Of a stretch of DNA of 64,000 nucleotides, positions 26,016 to 37,775 are shown one piece after another; within the stretch, counting starts at the first letter, position 1; each line of letters opens with the position of its first letter. Under the pieces are notes generated by a model. The model worked only from the letters and a program-made list of their open reading frames with translations, was not told the DNA's origin and did not search any database. Source of the stretch: Apostichopus japonicus. Its lineage: Eukaryota > Echinodermata > Holothuroidea > Aspidochirotida > Stichopodidae. The stretch spans positions 20,312,999 through 20,376,998 of the forward strand of contig NC_092565.1 in the NCBI RefSeq assembly GCF_037975245.1. The letters are read 5' to 3'. The position numbers were made by a program, and so were the translations under genes.

Positions 26016-29000
26016 TGAAGGCAACAGTAATATTATTTACTTAAAGTACAATATCTTAGCTTCAAGCTACAACTTATATACACAAATATATCTGTATGTA
26101 TAAATAAGAAAGAGCGTCTGTATTCCAGTAAATTACATTTCCCCAAATAATAAGTGTAAAGTTGACGAAAATTAAGTCGAGGCATGTGTTACATGAGACT
26201 GTTAATTTTTTGTATAAGCAACAGGGATAACAAGGGAAAATTTGACTTATTTCTTCTATTTTAGCATCGAAACACCTCATAAAACGTGCACATGATTACA
26301 ATTTTGGGGAGGGAGGGAGGGGAGATTGAGGGGGTGGAGGGAGGTGAGGAGGGGCAGAATTGTAATAAAATGCTCGACTGACTTAGGTACGGGTAAGAAT
26401 CTGTATGAAAGGATGGAATATTTTATCAATGAGGGGGTTTGCTATTGGAGTCGTTTTGAGGGGAAATTTTGTAAGGGCTGAAAGAGGAAAGGGGAGGGTT
26501 GGGATTTACCGGAAGGTTGTACTAAAAAAATACTCTTAGATTTTTGTGTGAGCACGTATATGTGGCGTACACATATATACAAAGTTGTGATTTAATTCTT
26601 CCCCTATATATAACGTAAAACTATGGTTACGCATAATTTGTCTATTCATGTTCAATATTATGCCTACAGTGTACCTCCCCTTCAGATTTTTAAGAGAGAG
26701 AAAGCCATTTTGTTTTAAATACAAATAAATAATACATATATTGTAACCAAAGTGAATATTGAAGCATACATTAGACGAAGCTTGCACGTTAAAAACCTAT
26801 AGAAGCTTCCATCAAATCCTTGTTAATGTTTTAGTTAGTTCTATGTGAGAATCCAGGCATATCCTTTATCTTTACATAACCACGGAAAGTCCAAACTGGA
26901 ATAAATAAGTATGATTCCCCCCAAAAATGTGTGCAAACCAGTTTTTGCCTCTCGAAGTTATGTGTTATGATCTTAAAGCGGTATATAGCTGAACTAAATC
27001 AATATGGACTGTGTGTATATGAAACAGAAATAAGATATACCAATAGAGATATAACCTGATGAATGAGTGAAATAATTCAAACCTTTCATCATACTTATGC
27101 ATTATAACTGTTTATAACATGCGAGTCATATATGAGCGTATAGCCAAGGCAGGCTGATGGGGGTTGGGTGGAGGGGGAGGGGGGTCGCGGGGCAAGCCAC
27201 GCTCTCAAACAAAATCCGGACGCTTAGCATTTCTTCGATTGGTTACTGTATTGTCACAGTTATTCGTCAGCAGGATACAGGCTACGTATTGAATAAACTT
27301 GATGTTTTCTTGGACTTTAACACAGGCTCTATATGCTACGGTAAAGACATACAAAACATATCAAATTGATAAATGAATGATGTAAACGCATCCAGCTCTT
27401 TCAAAATTAGTTTGTTTAATATAAAAAAAAAACGTTTTTGTACAACATAAAGGAGAGAGAGAAACAAAGAGAAATTGTCACTTTAATATACAATTTGTAA
27501 AATAAACGATATTTTTTGGGAGTTGAATAGAGTGCATAACCATAACGAAGGAAAACGTGCCTCCTAAGAGGCTCTTTATCATTTTCTGAACCCATTGGAG
27601 TGGAAAATGATAAGTCACGTGACCCTTTCTTTACCGAAACGATCGACTTTTTGTTTTGGCGTTTTGTTTGCTTTATATGATAAACGTGTCATATAAAGCT
27701 GAAGGTCATCGGTGTGAACTACATGCAAAATGCTTGTCTTTAGGAGGGGCGGGGGGGGGGGGTATTTCATGTTTTAAGTAATAACCAATCATTTATATAG
27801 GTTATAACCCCCTATTTTGGTCAATGATATGATTACAAACGGTCACATCGAAACGGCTTCATTCGAATTTAGCTAAATTTTGTTCATTCGATCTTTCACA
27901 TTATAAAAGTAGACGTATATCTCAATAAAATAGTTGTTTTCTTCTTAATATTTGGATACCCGGAAGGTCTAAATTTTGTGATTGATATATAATTATACAA
28001 AAACGAATAACTCATGTTTGGGCTATGTAAGTTATCTGTCCACTAAAATTATGCTATCTCTGAAATGCTATATAGGCTAATATGTCTCTAATATCACGGA
28101 GACATACTGCTAACAGTATTTACAAAATTAAATATTTTAGCGGCTTCTTGAGACATATGAATAAATTCTACCAAATAATCTGAATTTTTTTCTTCTTCTC
28201 AATTTGTTATAGTGTCAGACTTTTTAACACCGAAGGAGTAGGAGAAGATCAATGCCCAAAGATGGAGATGGAGACACACGAGATGAAGTACATTTTTGAG
28301 AGGAGAACTTAAAAAGGACATTATACCTTTTCAAACAGTAGCAAATGATTTCATGAACTTTTGTCATAATTATATTCCATATCGAGGCGTGTATTTATGA
28401 TAGTTTGAAAAACATATGTTCCATTTGCAATGAAATCATTAAAAATAAAATATTCCTAGTCAATTCTGATTAAACATTTGTTCCCCCGTCTTATGGATCC
28501 ATTGCTATATAGTTTGATAACATCGAATAAAAGAAAATTTATATTTGATTATCTGAAGTAGTCCAATTGCCTCTTGTTGAAATGTTTCCCAGGTGAGTGA
28601 TAATTTGAAAATTGAGAAGACCATCCAATTTGCTGGTTCCAATTGAGTGCTATATCTTCTACAGTTTAAGTATAGTACGCCTATCTAATTATAATAAAGT
28701 CACTCTCCTCGGCTTGTTTTCTCTCGCATAATATCATAGAATGTCACGTCATAGATGTGTAAAGGGGTCACTGAACAGTCGTGCCACTTTGATAAAAAAC
28801 AAAGTATGGAACGTAACGATGTGAAAACTGTAGTAGTTATAGTTTCGTCAAAATGAACAAAATTAAAGGAAAAATTTAGACTGATGTTAGCTTGGATGTG
28901 TAATAGTCCAAAAACAAATTACAAAGCCCCCCCCCCCCCACACAACCCTCAAAAAATGGGTCGTAGTGCTGTTTCTATATAAATTTCCGGGTTTCAAGAT

Positions 29001-29028
29001 ACTCGGATTTTAAATATGCATAATCTTA
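26016..29028. other. Intergenic DNA, no gene seen
   Basis: AT-rich. Purine G-tracts lie at 26304-26356 and 27159-27192 and a poly-G run at 27748-27762. No coding or RNA gene was found. Confidence 0.4.
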
Positions 29029-29345
29029 GGAATGCTCCTTTAAGGCTAAAGAGATAAATGACGTCATCTCCTCAGTGTTAATTCATTGTTTTATAAATTC
29101 TAATTAAGGTTCGGCAAAAACATGTTCTTTTAAATTCATATGAACAACAGCCTATACATCCAACACCATCTATAGAATCTGACAAATCTAGAAATACATT
29201 GTAAACAAAATTATTATAGTTGAGGTACGAGAAAATGCTTATGTTATTTAATTGAGCTCTGTGTTGTATCTGAGGAACTGATCTATAGGCCTATGTGTTA
29301 AACTAAGTAGTCCAGCCACTTAAATTGATGAGCCTAAGTAAATGT
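29029..29345 (+). mobile_element. MITE-like dispersed repeat, copy 2
   Basis: Homologous to 4341-4670 in the same orientation: it begins GGAATGCTCCTTTAAGGCT and shares collinear blocks to GTAGTCCAG...TTAAATTGATG. The left 12 or so bases of the terminal repeat and the right terminal repeat are eroded. It carries a TGACGTCA (29059-29066) and a TAGGCCTA (29286-29293) that copy 1 lacks. Confidence 0.5.
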
Positions 29346-30946
29346 ATAAATGAATATTTCTCATAAGTTGAGGGGTAGTATATAGAAGTACAACCATGGA
29401 CCGATTGCAGTATTTCTAACGGTCTGTAATATCACAATTAATTTTGGGCCAAGAGTCATCATTTATTGGTAGACAACAACGACAACAACAACAACAAGAA
29501 TAACAAAGGAATAGCAACTTAGAGGAGAGGTTAATTTAAACATAATTTTTGTCTAACATGGTAGAGATGCCTACAAATAACTTCCTCAACTATACATGCA
29601 TAAGCCTTTTCCATTTGGAAGATATCCTGATTCTAATGTAATAAATATTATTTTGGCGCTGAAAGTTTAAACCACAAGTTAGACTCACTGATGTGTGCTT
29701 ACGTACCTATATTATTTTCTTATTGTTTCATATCTTCGGAGCGAAAGAAAGCACACGTCTTCTTGTAAGTAAATGTCTTTAGCAGGTGGTTTTAAATTAA
29801 AAGCTTAGATACCTGTCTTTGCTTTTCCTAAATATTTCTCGACAAATTCTCCCAGTTGTACTCTACTCTGCCTCTACTTGTGCATATACCGGGCATTGGT
29901 CCATGATAATGACAGCTTTTCAAGTATTTGTTTTTTGCCCAAATATGGTGCAGTCAGTTGGTAATCAACGTATCATTCAACGCATGGTAATAAGAGCGTT
30001 CGCCTATAGAATAATATATGCAAAATTAGGCTAGACTTGTTAATACTATCTAAGGCTATATTAAGTACATCCCAGGGACCTAATAATTAGCGAGCTCCAA
30101 TAAAACAGAATATTTTGTTTTCCACGAATTTCATGTAATATTGCTTTGTTATTTCATAGACAAGAGGGAGGTATATAATAAAGAAAACGTGTGTCGTGAT
30201 AGCGATTAACTCTATATACAAAGCGCGACTTGATTGTTTTCTTTACATATTCAAAATGGGGTTGGTTTTAGTTTCTTTGAAACCGGCATTTCTTTTATTG
30301 TTTTGGAATCACTATTTGTCTAACGTTCAATATTGTTTTCACCAAAGTTGCGTTTTGTTCACAACTAACAGTGTTGACACAAATTAACGGAATAACCAAT
30401 TTATTCCATCCAGATTCTCCCTCTTGATTTCCTTTAAAGTATATATCTTTGACCGAATATTGTTCCAAGAGATAGTAATACATTTAATAGCCTTAGTAAT
30501 ATGTAATAAGTAATGATGTAAAAATATATAGAGAGAATATTACATGAGAAGGCAGTTATTTCAGTTACATCTTCGTTGCATTGTAAATGTGTTTACAGTC
30601 CCATGAAATGAAAGATGTAGATATTACATTAGTGGACCTACAACCTTTTCCACTGAAGGTAGTGAGGGTGGTCAAAGTGCGTGTGTGTGGGAAGGGGAAT
30701 GGGGGGGGGGTGTTCAAGCAGTGAAAGGAAAATGTTCGTGTAAATGTCCTATTAAATTAAATATCATCGAAGTTTACTTTGTTAAAAACAATCTCATATA
30801 ACCTCCCTCTAGCTTTCCGATTTTCAAGCAAGAACACTCAGAACCTACTTATTCGTTTCTCGGAGTTGAAACGGGCGAAGGGGGTACAAAAATTCCGTGA
30901 TTTCTTGTTTACCATAACTAATTTATATTTTAATCATTAATTGGTT
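29346..30946. other. Intergenic DNA, no gene seen
   Basis: AT-rich with a short CAA/CGA imperfect repeat at 29476-29502 and a poly-G run near 30701. Open frames of 60-71 codons here are AT-driven and unremarkable. Confidence 0.4.
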
Positions 30947-31116
30947 TTATTACTCTGAATAAAACAACAAAAACACAATACATACATATATATATATACA
31001 TACATATATATATGTATATACATACATATATATATATATATATATACATACATACATATATATATATATATAGGTATATATGTATTGTGTTTTTGTTGTT
31101 TTATTCAAAGTAATAA
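30947..31116. repeat. 37-bp inverted repeat around TA/CATA array
   Basis: Left arm 30947-30983 and right arm 31080-31116 are reverse complements over 37 bases with one mismatch; both contain AATAAAACAACAAAAACAC. They enclose about 96 bases made of TA, CATA and TATG steps that can themselves fold back. The whole 170 bp could form a long hairpin. It may be a small foldback element or a microsatellite-centred palindrome. Confidence 0.8.
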
Positions 31117-32514
31117 CATATATAGCTCCGTGCGTGACTAAAACTAACGATGTGGTATATATCTATATAGAGAGCTCTATATACGTGTTTTTTGAGTTGA
31201 CTGTATTTTCGGGCGATACAGATAGCGCATCGTTCGCAGACAGCGTGAAGAGATACGATTCTCTTACACTATGATTGTTAGGAAATCTCGTACGATGTAC
31301 ATAAATATGTTATATACCAAGACCAGCCGAGCAGGCTATGTACCAATTTCTGGAAAAAAAAAGCAGAGCGCCAATTTGTTTCGTTTGGAGGTGTCATTGG
31401 CCGGCGAGTCGGCCTCTTCACAGCTGCTGACGATAAATCGTTATCCTATTATGGGCTTGTCAGCCAAAGACCACAAACCTCGGACGTTAAAACGATTGAT
31501 CTACTAGGATGATTTACACGTGTACGTTTCTCCGCCCTTTTTTTTATGACAAGGCTTTTTTTGCCCCTTCTGTCTTCTGTTGCTCTATAACTGTATTTTG
31601 GAATATTGGTAATAAGTACTAAAAAAAAAAAATCATTTTTTTTTCGGTTACTTTTTTTTTGGGGGGGGGGGGGTGCTTCGTGTTGTTGGGATCAAATGGA
31701 AGGATCTTAAAAGCAATTCGAAGTGAAGGGTGATAGGGGTGACTGTTAACTTCGATTCATGAAGAACATATGACGGAGACTTTGACGATAAAGAAAAGAT
31801 AAAAAGAGAGTGATGACAGAGAAAACCGAATAAGAACTAAACAGCAAAAACAATTTTAGAGGTCGCCATCTATTTATTCAAACTTCAAAAATTCTTTGGT
31901 TGTACTGTAGTCAGTTCAATGATTCGGTCAGTCAGTGCTGTTGTGGTATAGGCCTATAGTGGTAGTTAACTCCACATACAAAACAAACAACACAAAATAG
32001 GTACTCTGCTTTCCTTCATAGCCTAACGTGTTGACAGTTAACGTGACGATATATCAACGATTCAAAATCACATATCATGAATCATGTAGAATTCTTCTAG
32101 CCAGAAGAACATGAAGTTTCTGTTCTCTGGGTCAGCAACTTTGCCGAGAATAAACGAGATTTCTCTTTGCATGCTTTCCAAAGGCACAAAGTGCACGGTC
32201 TAAAATGGCGACATTTCGACAATTCTCACACTTTCGTTCACACAGCATATACTTCTATCAATGCAGCTCATCCAAGCCGCTATTAAAATAATAATATTTG
32301 TAAATATGTATCTAGGGACACAATATTTTTAATCTTGTAAAATCCAGTCCTGCCACTTTCAGAGTTGAATCGAAAGAAACTGGGGGAGGGTTTACAGACA
32401 CGGTAACTTCTAGCACAATATGCAAAGTACAGAATAGCTTCTATATAGCAACATCCCTCAACCGCATCCGCCCCACCCCTCCCTATCGGCAAAGAGAAAA
32501 TCTAGGGATCGCGG
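31117..32514. other. Intergenic; possible SINE/LINE tail near 31.5 kb
   Basis: The segment 31371-31505 is GC-richer and ends CCTCGGACGTTAAAACGATTGATC. The GGACGTTAAA core also occurs in the body of the SINE at 15.1-15.4 kb, so this may be a truncated related tail. Otherwise AT-rich with a poly-G run at 31660-31672. No gene seen. Confidence 0.35.
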
Positions 32515-32590
32515 GCAGCTAAAGGTTTGATAACTGTTGGTAGAGGACATGCCTTCCAAGGTCATAGGTTCGATCCCCGTTCTAGACCAA
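32515..32590 (+). mobile_element. tRNA-like SINE head
   Basis: A D-arm-like TGTTGGTAGAGGA, an anticodon-loop-like CCTTCCAAGG and a good box B, GGTTCGATCCC at 32567-32577, are in tRNA order and spacing. The acceptor stem does not close, so it is a pseudo-tRNA or SINE head. Its anticodon loop (TTCCAA) matches that of the SINE at 15.3 kb. Confidence 0.4.
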
Positions 32591-35199
32591 AATCGCTGTC
32601 ACGGCTCTTTTAAGCTTAGTTTAATTCCTCGAGCACGTTTCCTTTTCTGAGTTTAATCATATCCAGAGATGAAAGCAACATTTTATAGAAATTACTTTAA
32701 ACGAATTCATTGGGACTTGTTCTAAATAACGTTAGCACAAGAAGAGTAAAAGATTAACTATTTCCATTAGTCTGACTAGAAAGTTGTAAATTAATTATTG
32801 CGAGCAAAATAGAATAAAATAAATTCTTTTGCACCAACTTTTCATGATAAATACTCATTTTAAAACGTAACGAACAGCGGGGATTTTTTATTGTTATTTA
32901 TTTTGGACAGACAGATGTGAGGGCGGTATCACATAAATGAAGATTGGCGTTCTGTTTTTGGCATACCCATTTCCACTATCTTCTATAGAGATGTAGCATT
33001 GCAAACGATGTTTTTGGGTATCACACTACAATTAATTGCTCCCATTGACTTACGCACTAAACTCGTTACTTTCCAAGGCCAATAGAGCATAGATAGAAGT
33101 TTGCAACTCACATGTCCTACCCATCATATGATCATAGCTGATGGCTTGGGATATCACAACACAGTCAACTTTTGCCACCATGACCATGTAGATTTTGAGC
33201 TTAAAGAACTCAAAAGTTAGCATAGTGCTCCCCAACCCATCTGCCAGCTGTCGCTGCGAAATATCTTCTTGTTTCACCGAAGATTTTCTAAAATACCTTA
33301 AATCACCTTCAATCTCCAGATTTTTAGACCATCAGTAGTTTATTTTCATCCTCTTCAACATCCAAGCGTCAAAAATAATGATGACTCAGAAAATGCCCAA
33401 AAAATCAACACAGTAGGTCATTTTAGGGCTGTTTTCCGGACAATGGTTAACATCTCATGCGGATGTGCACTATACTCTAGGTGTGGTGCGATGCCTGTTT
33501 TGATTGCTAACGATCTTACCATCACATTTACGCGCATACATGAACTATGTTGATTTAGTGAACTTTGAACAGTCCCGAATTGTTCAGTCAGAGAATTATT
33601 GGTAATTTTGGCATGAGAAACAAAAAGATTTGTACTTTTATCAATTTTTACGATCAAAATAAAAATTAAGTTTAGCAATAGGGCAAAGAAGAAAGGAATA
33701 AATAATTTGAAATGCACTTTTTTAACTTTAAAGCAACATAATGTGTTTCATTCCCGGAACGATGTTTCTCTGGCACAAGCGGGGGGGGGGGGGGGGTGGG
33801 GGGAGGGGGTATATAGAGGGAAAGATCATGTCATGATATTTGAATCCATGCTAGCCAGAAATTTTTCCAGATAAACTGTCCGATAAAGTATCACAAGTAA
33901 CACTGTATAAAGTAACATAATCAAGAAATCAGCAATTTAAGCATCAAATTCCAAACTGGAAGCAATTGGTAGACTTCTGTACCCATTCCCCGACCCCTCT
34001 TCCCCCTTCCCTACCCCTTCATTCAACCAATCGCAACGCATTGTCGTACAAAATGTGAACAGGGTGTATAGGTTGTCACTGTGTATAAGGTCACTATAGG
34101 CATATATGAATATCGATCTAATATAATGTGGGGTTGAAGGTCAGATTGGGGCCCAGGGATAATTTTGTCACCCTGTACTCTTTTAGCGCTTCCCATTTGT
34201 CATTTACGTGTATTACGAAAATGAGAATACATGAGTGGTTATCCCATATTTCCCGGGCCTTCTAATTAACCCGAGACATCGAGTCTGTAGTCCCCTCCAA
34301 CACCCTGCCCCCCCCCTCCCCACCCTCTCGACAGGCCTGCTTATATTAAACTGATTTGAAAAAGACGGTTTGGTAACCTTGAGGAACATCCACAAGCTCC
34401 ATTTATAAACTCAAATTATTTCTCATCAATTCAATACTTTAATTGTTTAATTTTAACCTCCCCGTCTCTGTGACTAATGTTATGTGTAAGTGCATATCTT
34501 GTTAATATGTCTTGTGATGTAGTCTATAATCGATGCTTTGCGGCAAACTTGATTCCGATTTAGCTTTATTTATGATTTTTTTTTTTAATGAGTTACGACT
34601 TGTTTTTATTTTCAATTTTTGAAATTCACTGATTTCATTATTCCTGGTACAACTTTTGTTGGTGGACTATAGCCAATTAACATGCTGTTTAATATCGTTT
34701 TCCCTTACGGACTTAGCAGGCATGCATGTGAGTATATCAGTTTTCTGTGTATGACATAACACACTAGGTTTTTTTAAATTAAATTTAAGTTATATCACAA
34801 GTCTGTGGTTTGTTCAGTAAAATGTACAGATCTCGAATGAGACGTAATGTTTTAGAAGAGAGGAAAGGAAGCGAAGGGATGCAAAGGGTGAGGGAGATAA
34901 AATGGGCTGGAAACGCCAAATGAGATTAGTAAAGTTCTCAAAAGTTCCTCTCAGACGGAGTAGAAAGCTGTAAGTGTAGTATATTTTAGTTTCATTTGTT
35001 TTCCCATTTTTATTTTCTTAAATTCAAATAAAGCTTGTTTACCATTAAAGTTCCTTTCCAAAATGGTGACGTAATATATGTTTTTTTAGCGAATACAATA
35101 CTTCCTTCAGTGTTATGTTGCTTTAAAACAGATAACGTCACTGATATTATTCGTCATCGTAAGAAAAATGAAGTAAAAACCTCTCGAAATGGAATAAAG

Positions 35200-35232
35200 A
35201 AAAGAGAGAGAGAGAAAAAGAGAGAGAGAGAG
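35200..35232. repeat. (GA)n microsatellite
   Basis: Purine GA/AG repeat with an AAA interruption. Confidence 0.9.
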
Positions 35233-35372
35233 CAAAAGAATTCTTGTTTTTGTTTTCAACAACTTTTCTGATTAGCTGTAGGGGTTTTTGATTCTTATCA
35301 AGGCATTTTACTGCGATGCCTCGCCGCTGATCTAAAGATAATATACCAACGTTACATTCACGTAAGTCTATC

Positions 35373-35403
35373 AAGAAAAAGAAGAAGAAGAAGAAGAAGA
35401 AGG
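35373..35403. repeat. (GAA)n microsatellite
   Basis: About nine GAA triplets. Further GAA arrays lie at 35593-35641 and 38729-38757. Confidence 0.9.
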
Positions 35404-35592
35404 AAAAAAATGTTCTATATTCGTCAAAATTGTGTATCAGATAACTTGGGGAGACTTAGAAGGTTTACCTGCTCTCTCACTCCTTGTTTATGTTCTTTTT
35501 AAATCAAATTTTGTATATCGTATTGACATTGTAAAGAGTTGATATGTGTGGTGATGAATACCGCAGTATATTATATGCTTTGCTGATTATCA

Positions 35593-35641
35593 GAAGAAGG
35601 AGAATAAGAAGAAGAAGAAGATGATGAAGAAGAAGAAGAAA
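35593..35641. repeat. (GAA/GAT)n microsatellite
   Basis: Interrupted GAA triplet array with GATGATGAA in the middle. Confidence 0.9.
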
Positions 35642-37639
35642 ACTCTTTAGCTAATGTGATTCTATGACATCACACCTGTTTGCTTCAAGTTCACTCACTT
35701 CCCAGTCAGTTCAAAATGAACGACTACAAGTGTATCTCCAGAACGTCGAACGGGAGTTGAATGCAAATTAGACCAAGATTTTGACATTCTGCGGTTGCCA
35801 TTTTATCAGTCAAAAATAAATGTTCTTTGGACTGTTCTCCTTAACGTATATATGACGTCACGATGGCGTGTTATAAGTTTTCCACAGATCGATTCTGGCA
35901 TGTCGTTCTTGTTCACCTCCCTATATAGGTCAACTGTATATGCATGTGCCTCTCCTATGTTGAAAATATAACGCCACATCATTGGATGTTTTAGAAACAT
36001 CAGTCACGCCCACTCGTTAGACTTATACTAAAAATAACAATCGCTGCGTGATATATAGCGTATGTCACATGACACATATTTGGGTGTGTGATGCAATGAA
36101 AAATTATGACGAAATAAGACATGACAAAATTGGGGAGAAATTGCACCAAAAAAAATGGAACAAGATCCTTATTATTAAAATGACGACCTTTTTCCCTTTT
36201 TCATAAGATCTCGGCGCCATTTGGCTTTAAATGCTCATTTTCAATATTTTTTTTTTTTAGCATGAGCATTAACTCTTTTGCTTTTTCGTATTTGTCAGCT
36301 CTTTCTGGCAAAAAAAAAAAAACTAACTACTAGAGAGATCGAATTATTAAAAAAGGAAAGAAAAATTTTGTCGATTAATGACTGCCAAAAAAAAAAATAG
36401 AAAATCAAAAATTGCACATCGTTTCATAAAATTTCAAGACCATCCGGGAAATTTGATTCAAAGATGTGACACCGATATATAGGCCTATCTTGAATATTTA
36501 GTGTTGATATATAGGCCTATATCTGTAGTAGGCCGAGAGACGATAGTGGGCGGACAATTAATACCGATGAGGGATACCTCCAAAAATTAGCTGAAATTTT
36601 TAGTTCTAAAAAGTACAACCGAGCCATTATCGTCTTCATTACCACTGCGATGCATCAAATCAATTTTGGCGTGTTTTACCGAAACAAACGAACAGTGATC
36701 GCTTCAGGTTCGGTTTGACGAGGAAGCGCGCGTGGATCACCGTCCGGTCGGCTCCCGGGGGAGTCGCAACGAATCAATTCTTCTGCTTACGTTAATCAGT
36801 TGGAAAACTTTTCCCCTACTCTAACCCAATCCCGTGAGGTTAGATTTTGGAATTTGCGCATGGATGTTGGAAATTCGAGAGCCCGTACAGTCACAGCCAT
36901 TACCGCGTAGCAACGATTGAACTGTTAGACCAGCAGCATTAGACGATCAAGCTTTCTCCACAAAAAAATAAAAAATGTTAGAACTGGAGAAGATTTTTTT
37001 TTTAAATGAAACTCAAACTACCAAAAATATAGAAGAAGCTACAAATAATTGAAAAATTTCAGAATTTCAGTCTTGTCGGTTACTTTGCCGGGAAACCTTT
37101 ATTTTTGGTAAACTGGGTGACATGAAGAGGCTTGAAAAAAAATAGGAAAAATAAAAAGAGACAAGTAAGGCGAATATAGGCCTATAACGTATATATTGTT
37201 TGGCGCATACATGACTCAAGTATTTATAAATAAATCGAATATATCGGTTAACTGTTGTTTCCTCGGGTAACCGCTCGTAGATGATGCTTTATGGTTAGGC
37301 TATATTTTAAAGTTAACTTTCCAATATAGGACAAACGGCATTGTTAGTCATTTCACAGCAGGAACTACATATTCATATAGCATACATGAATCTTTTCTAT
37401 AGCCTACATCTAGTTTTATACCTAGTTTGGAAAGCATGAAAGCATTTGTAGTATAGGCCTACATTATAGCTGGATATTACAATTCTTCGCTAAAGTTAAA
37501 TAAAGTTAAGATTTTGTGAGGATGCCTGTTTGGCAAAATTTTAGTCTTCGTATGTCATATAGGCCAAGAAATGTTAGAGCGTTATTTATAGTAGTGTCTC
37601 TATAGCTTTGCCGGTTTTCATAATATTCGCCTTTAGAAA

Positions 37640-37775
37640 ACCCCTTTAAATTGTATTTAAAATGTATGATTATATTAGCTTCTCAGTTTATAGGCCTTCA
37701 TGTTAATGTTAAACCATTTGTCCATTCTAACAACTCAATCAAAACATGTTTATTAAACTTCATATAACAACTATA
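37640..37775 (+). mobile_element. MITE-like dispersed repeat, copy 3 (partial)
   Basis: Short, more diverged match to copies 1 and 2: CCCCTTTAA, then CATGTTAATGTT, then TAACAACTCAATCAAAACATGT, TATTAAACTTCATA and AACAAC, in the same order as in copy 1. Only the left part of the unit is recognisable. Confidence 0.4.

Larger units (their letters stand above)
32591..37639. other. Gene-poor DNA; one CpG-rich island
   Basis: No supportable gene. A CpG-rich patch lies at 36690-36930 with several GCGC/CCGG sites and could be a regulatory island. A poly-G run is at 33781-33810. TAGGCCTA palindromes cluster here (36480, 36512, 37177, 37454). A minus-strand open stretch at 33050-33277 (75 codons, fairly even composition) is not recognised. 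Confidence 0.4.

Noticed and set aside
31271-31507. A 78-codon plus-strand frame in a GC-richer stretch
   Set aside because: It overlaps a GGACGTTAAA repeat tail and shows no domain; more likely transposon debris.
33050-33277. A 75-codon minus-strand frame with fairly even composition
   Set aside because: It looks somewhat protein-like but I recognise no family, see no splice signals and cannot exclude an unannotated repeat.
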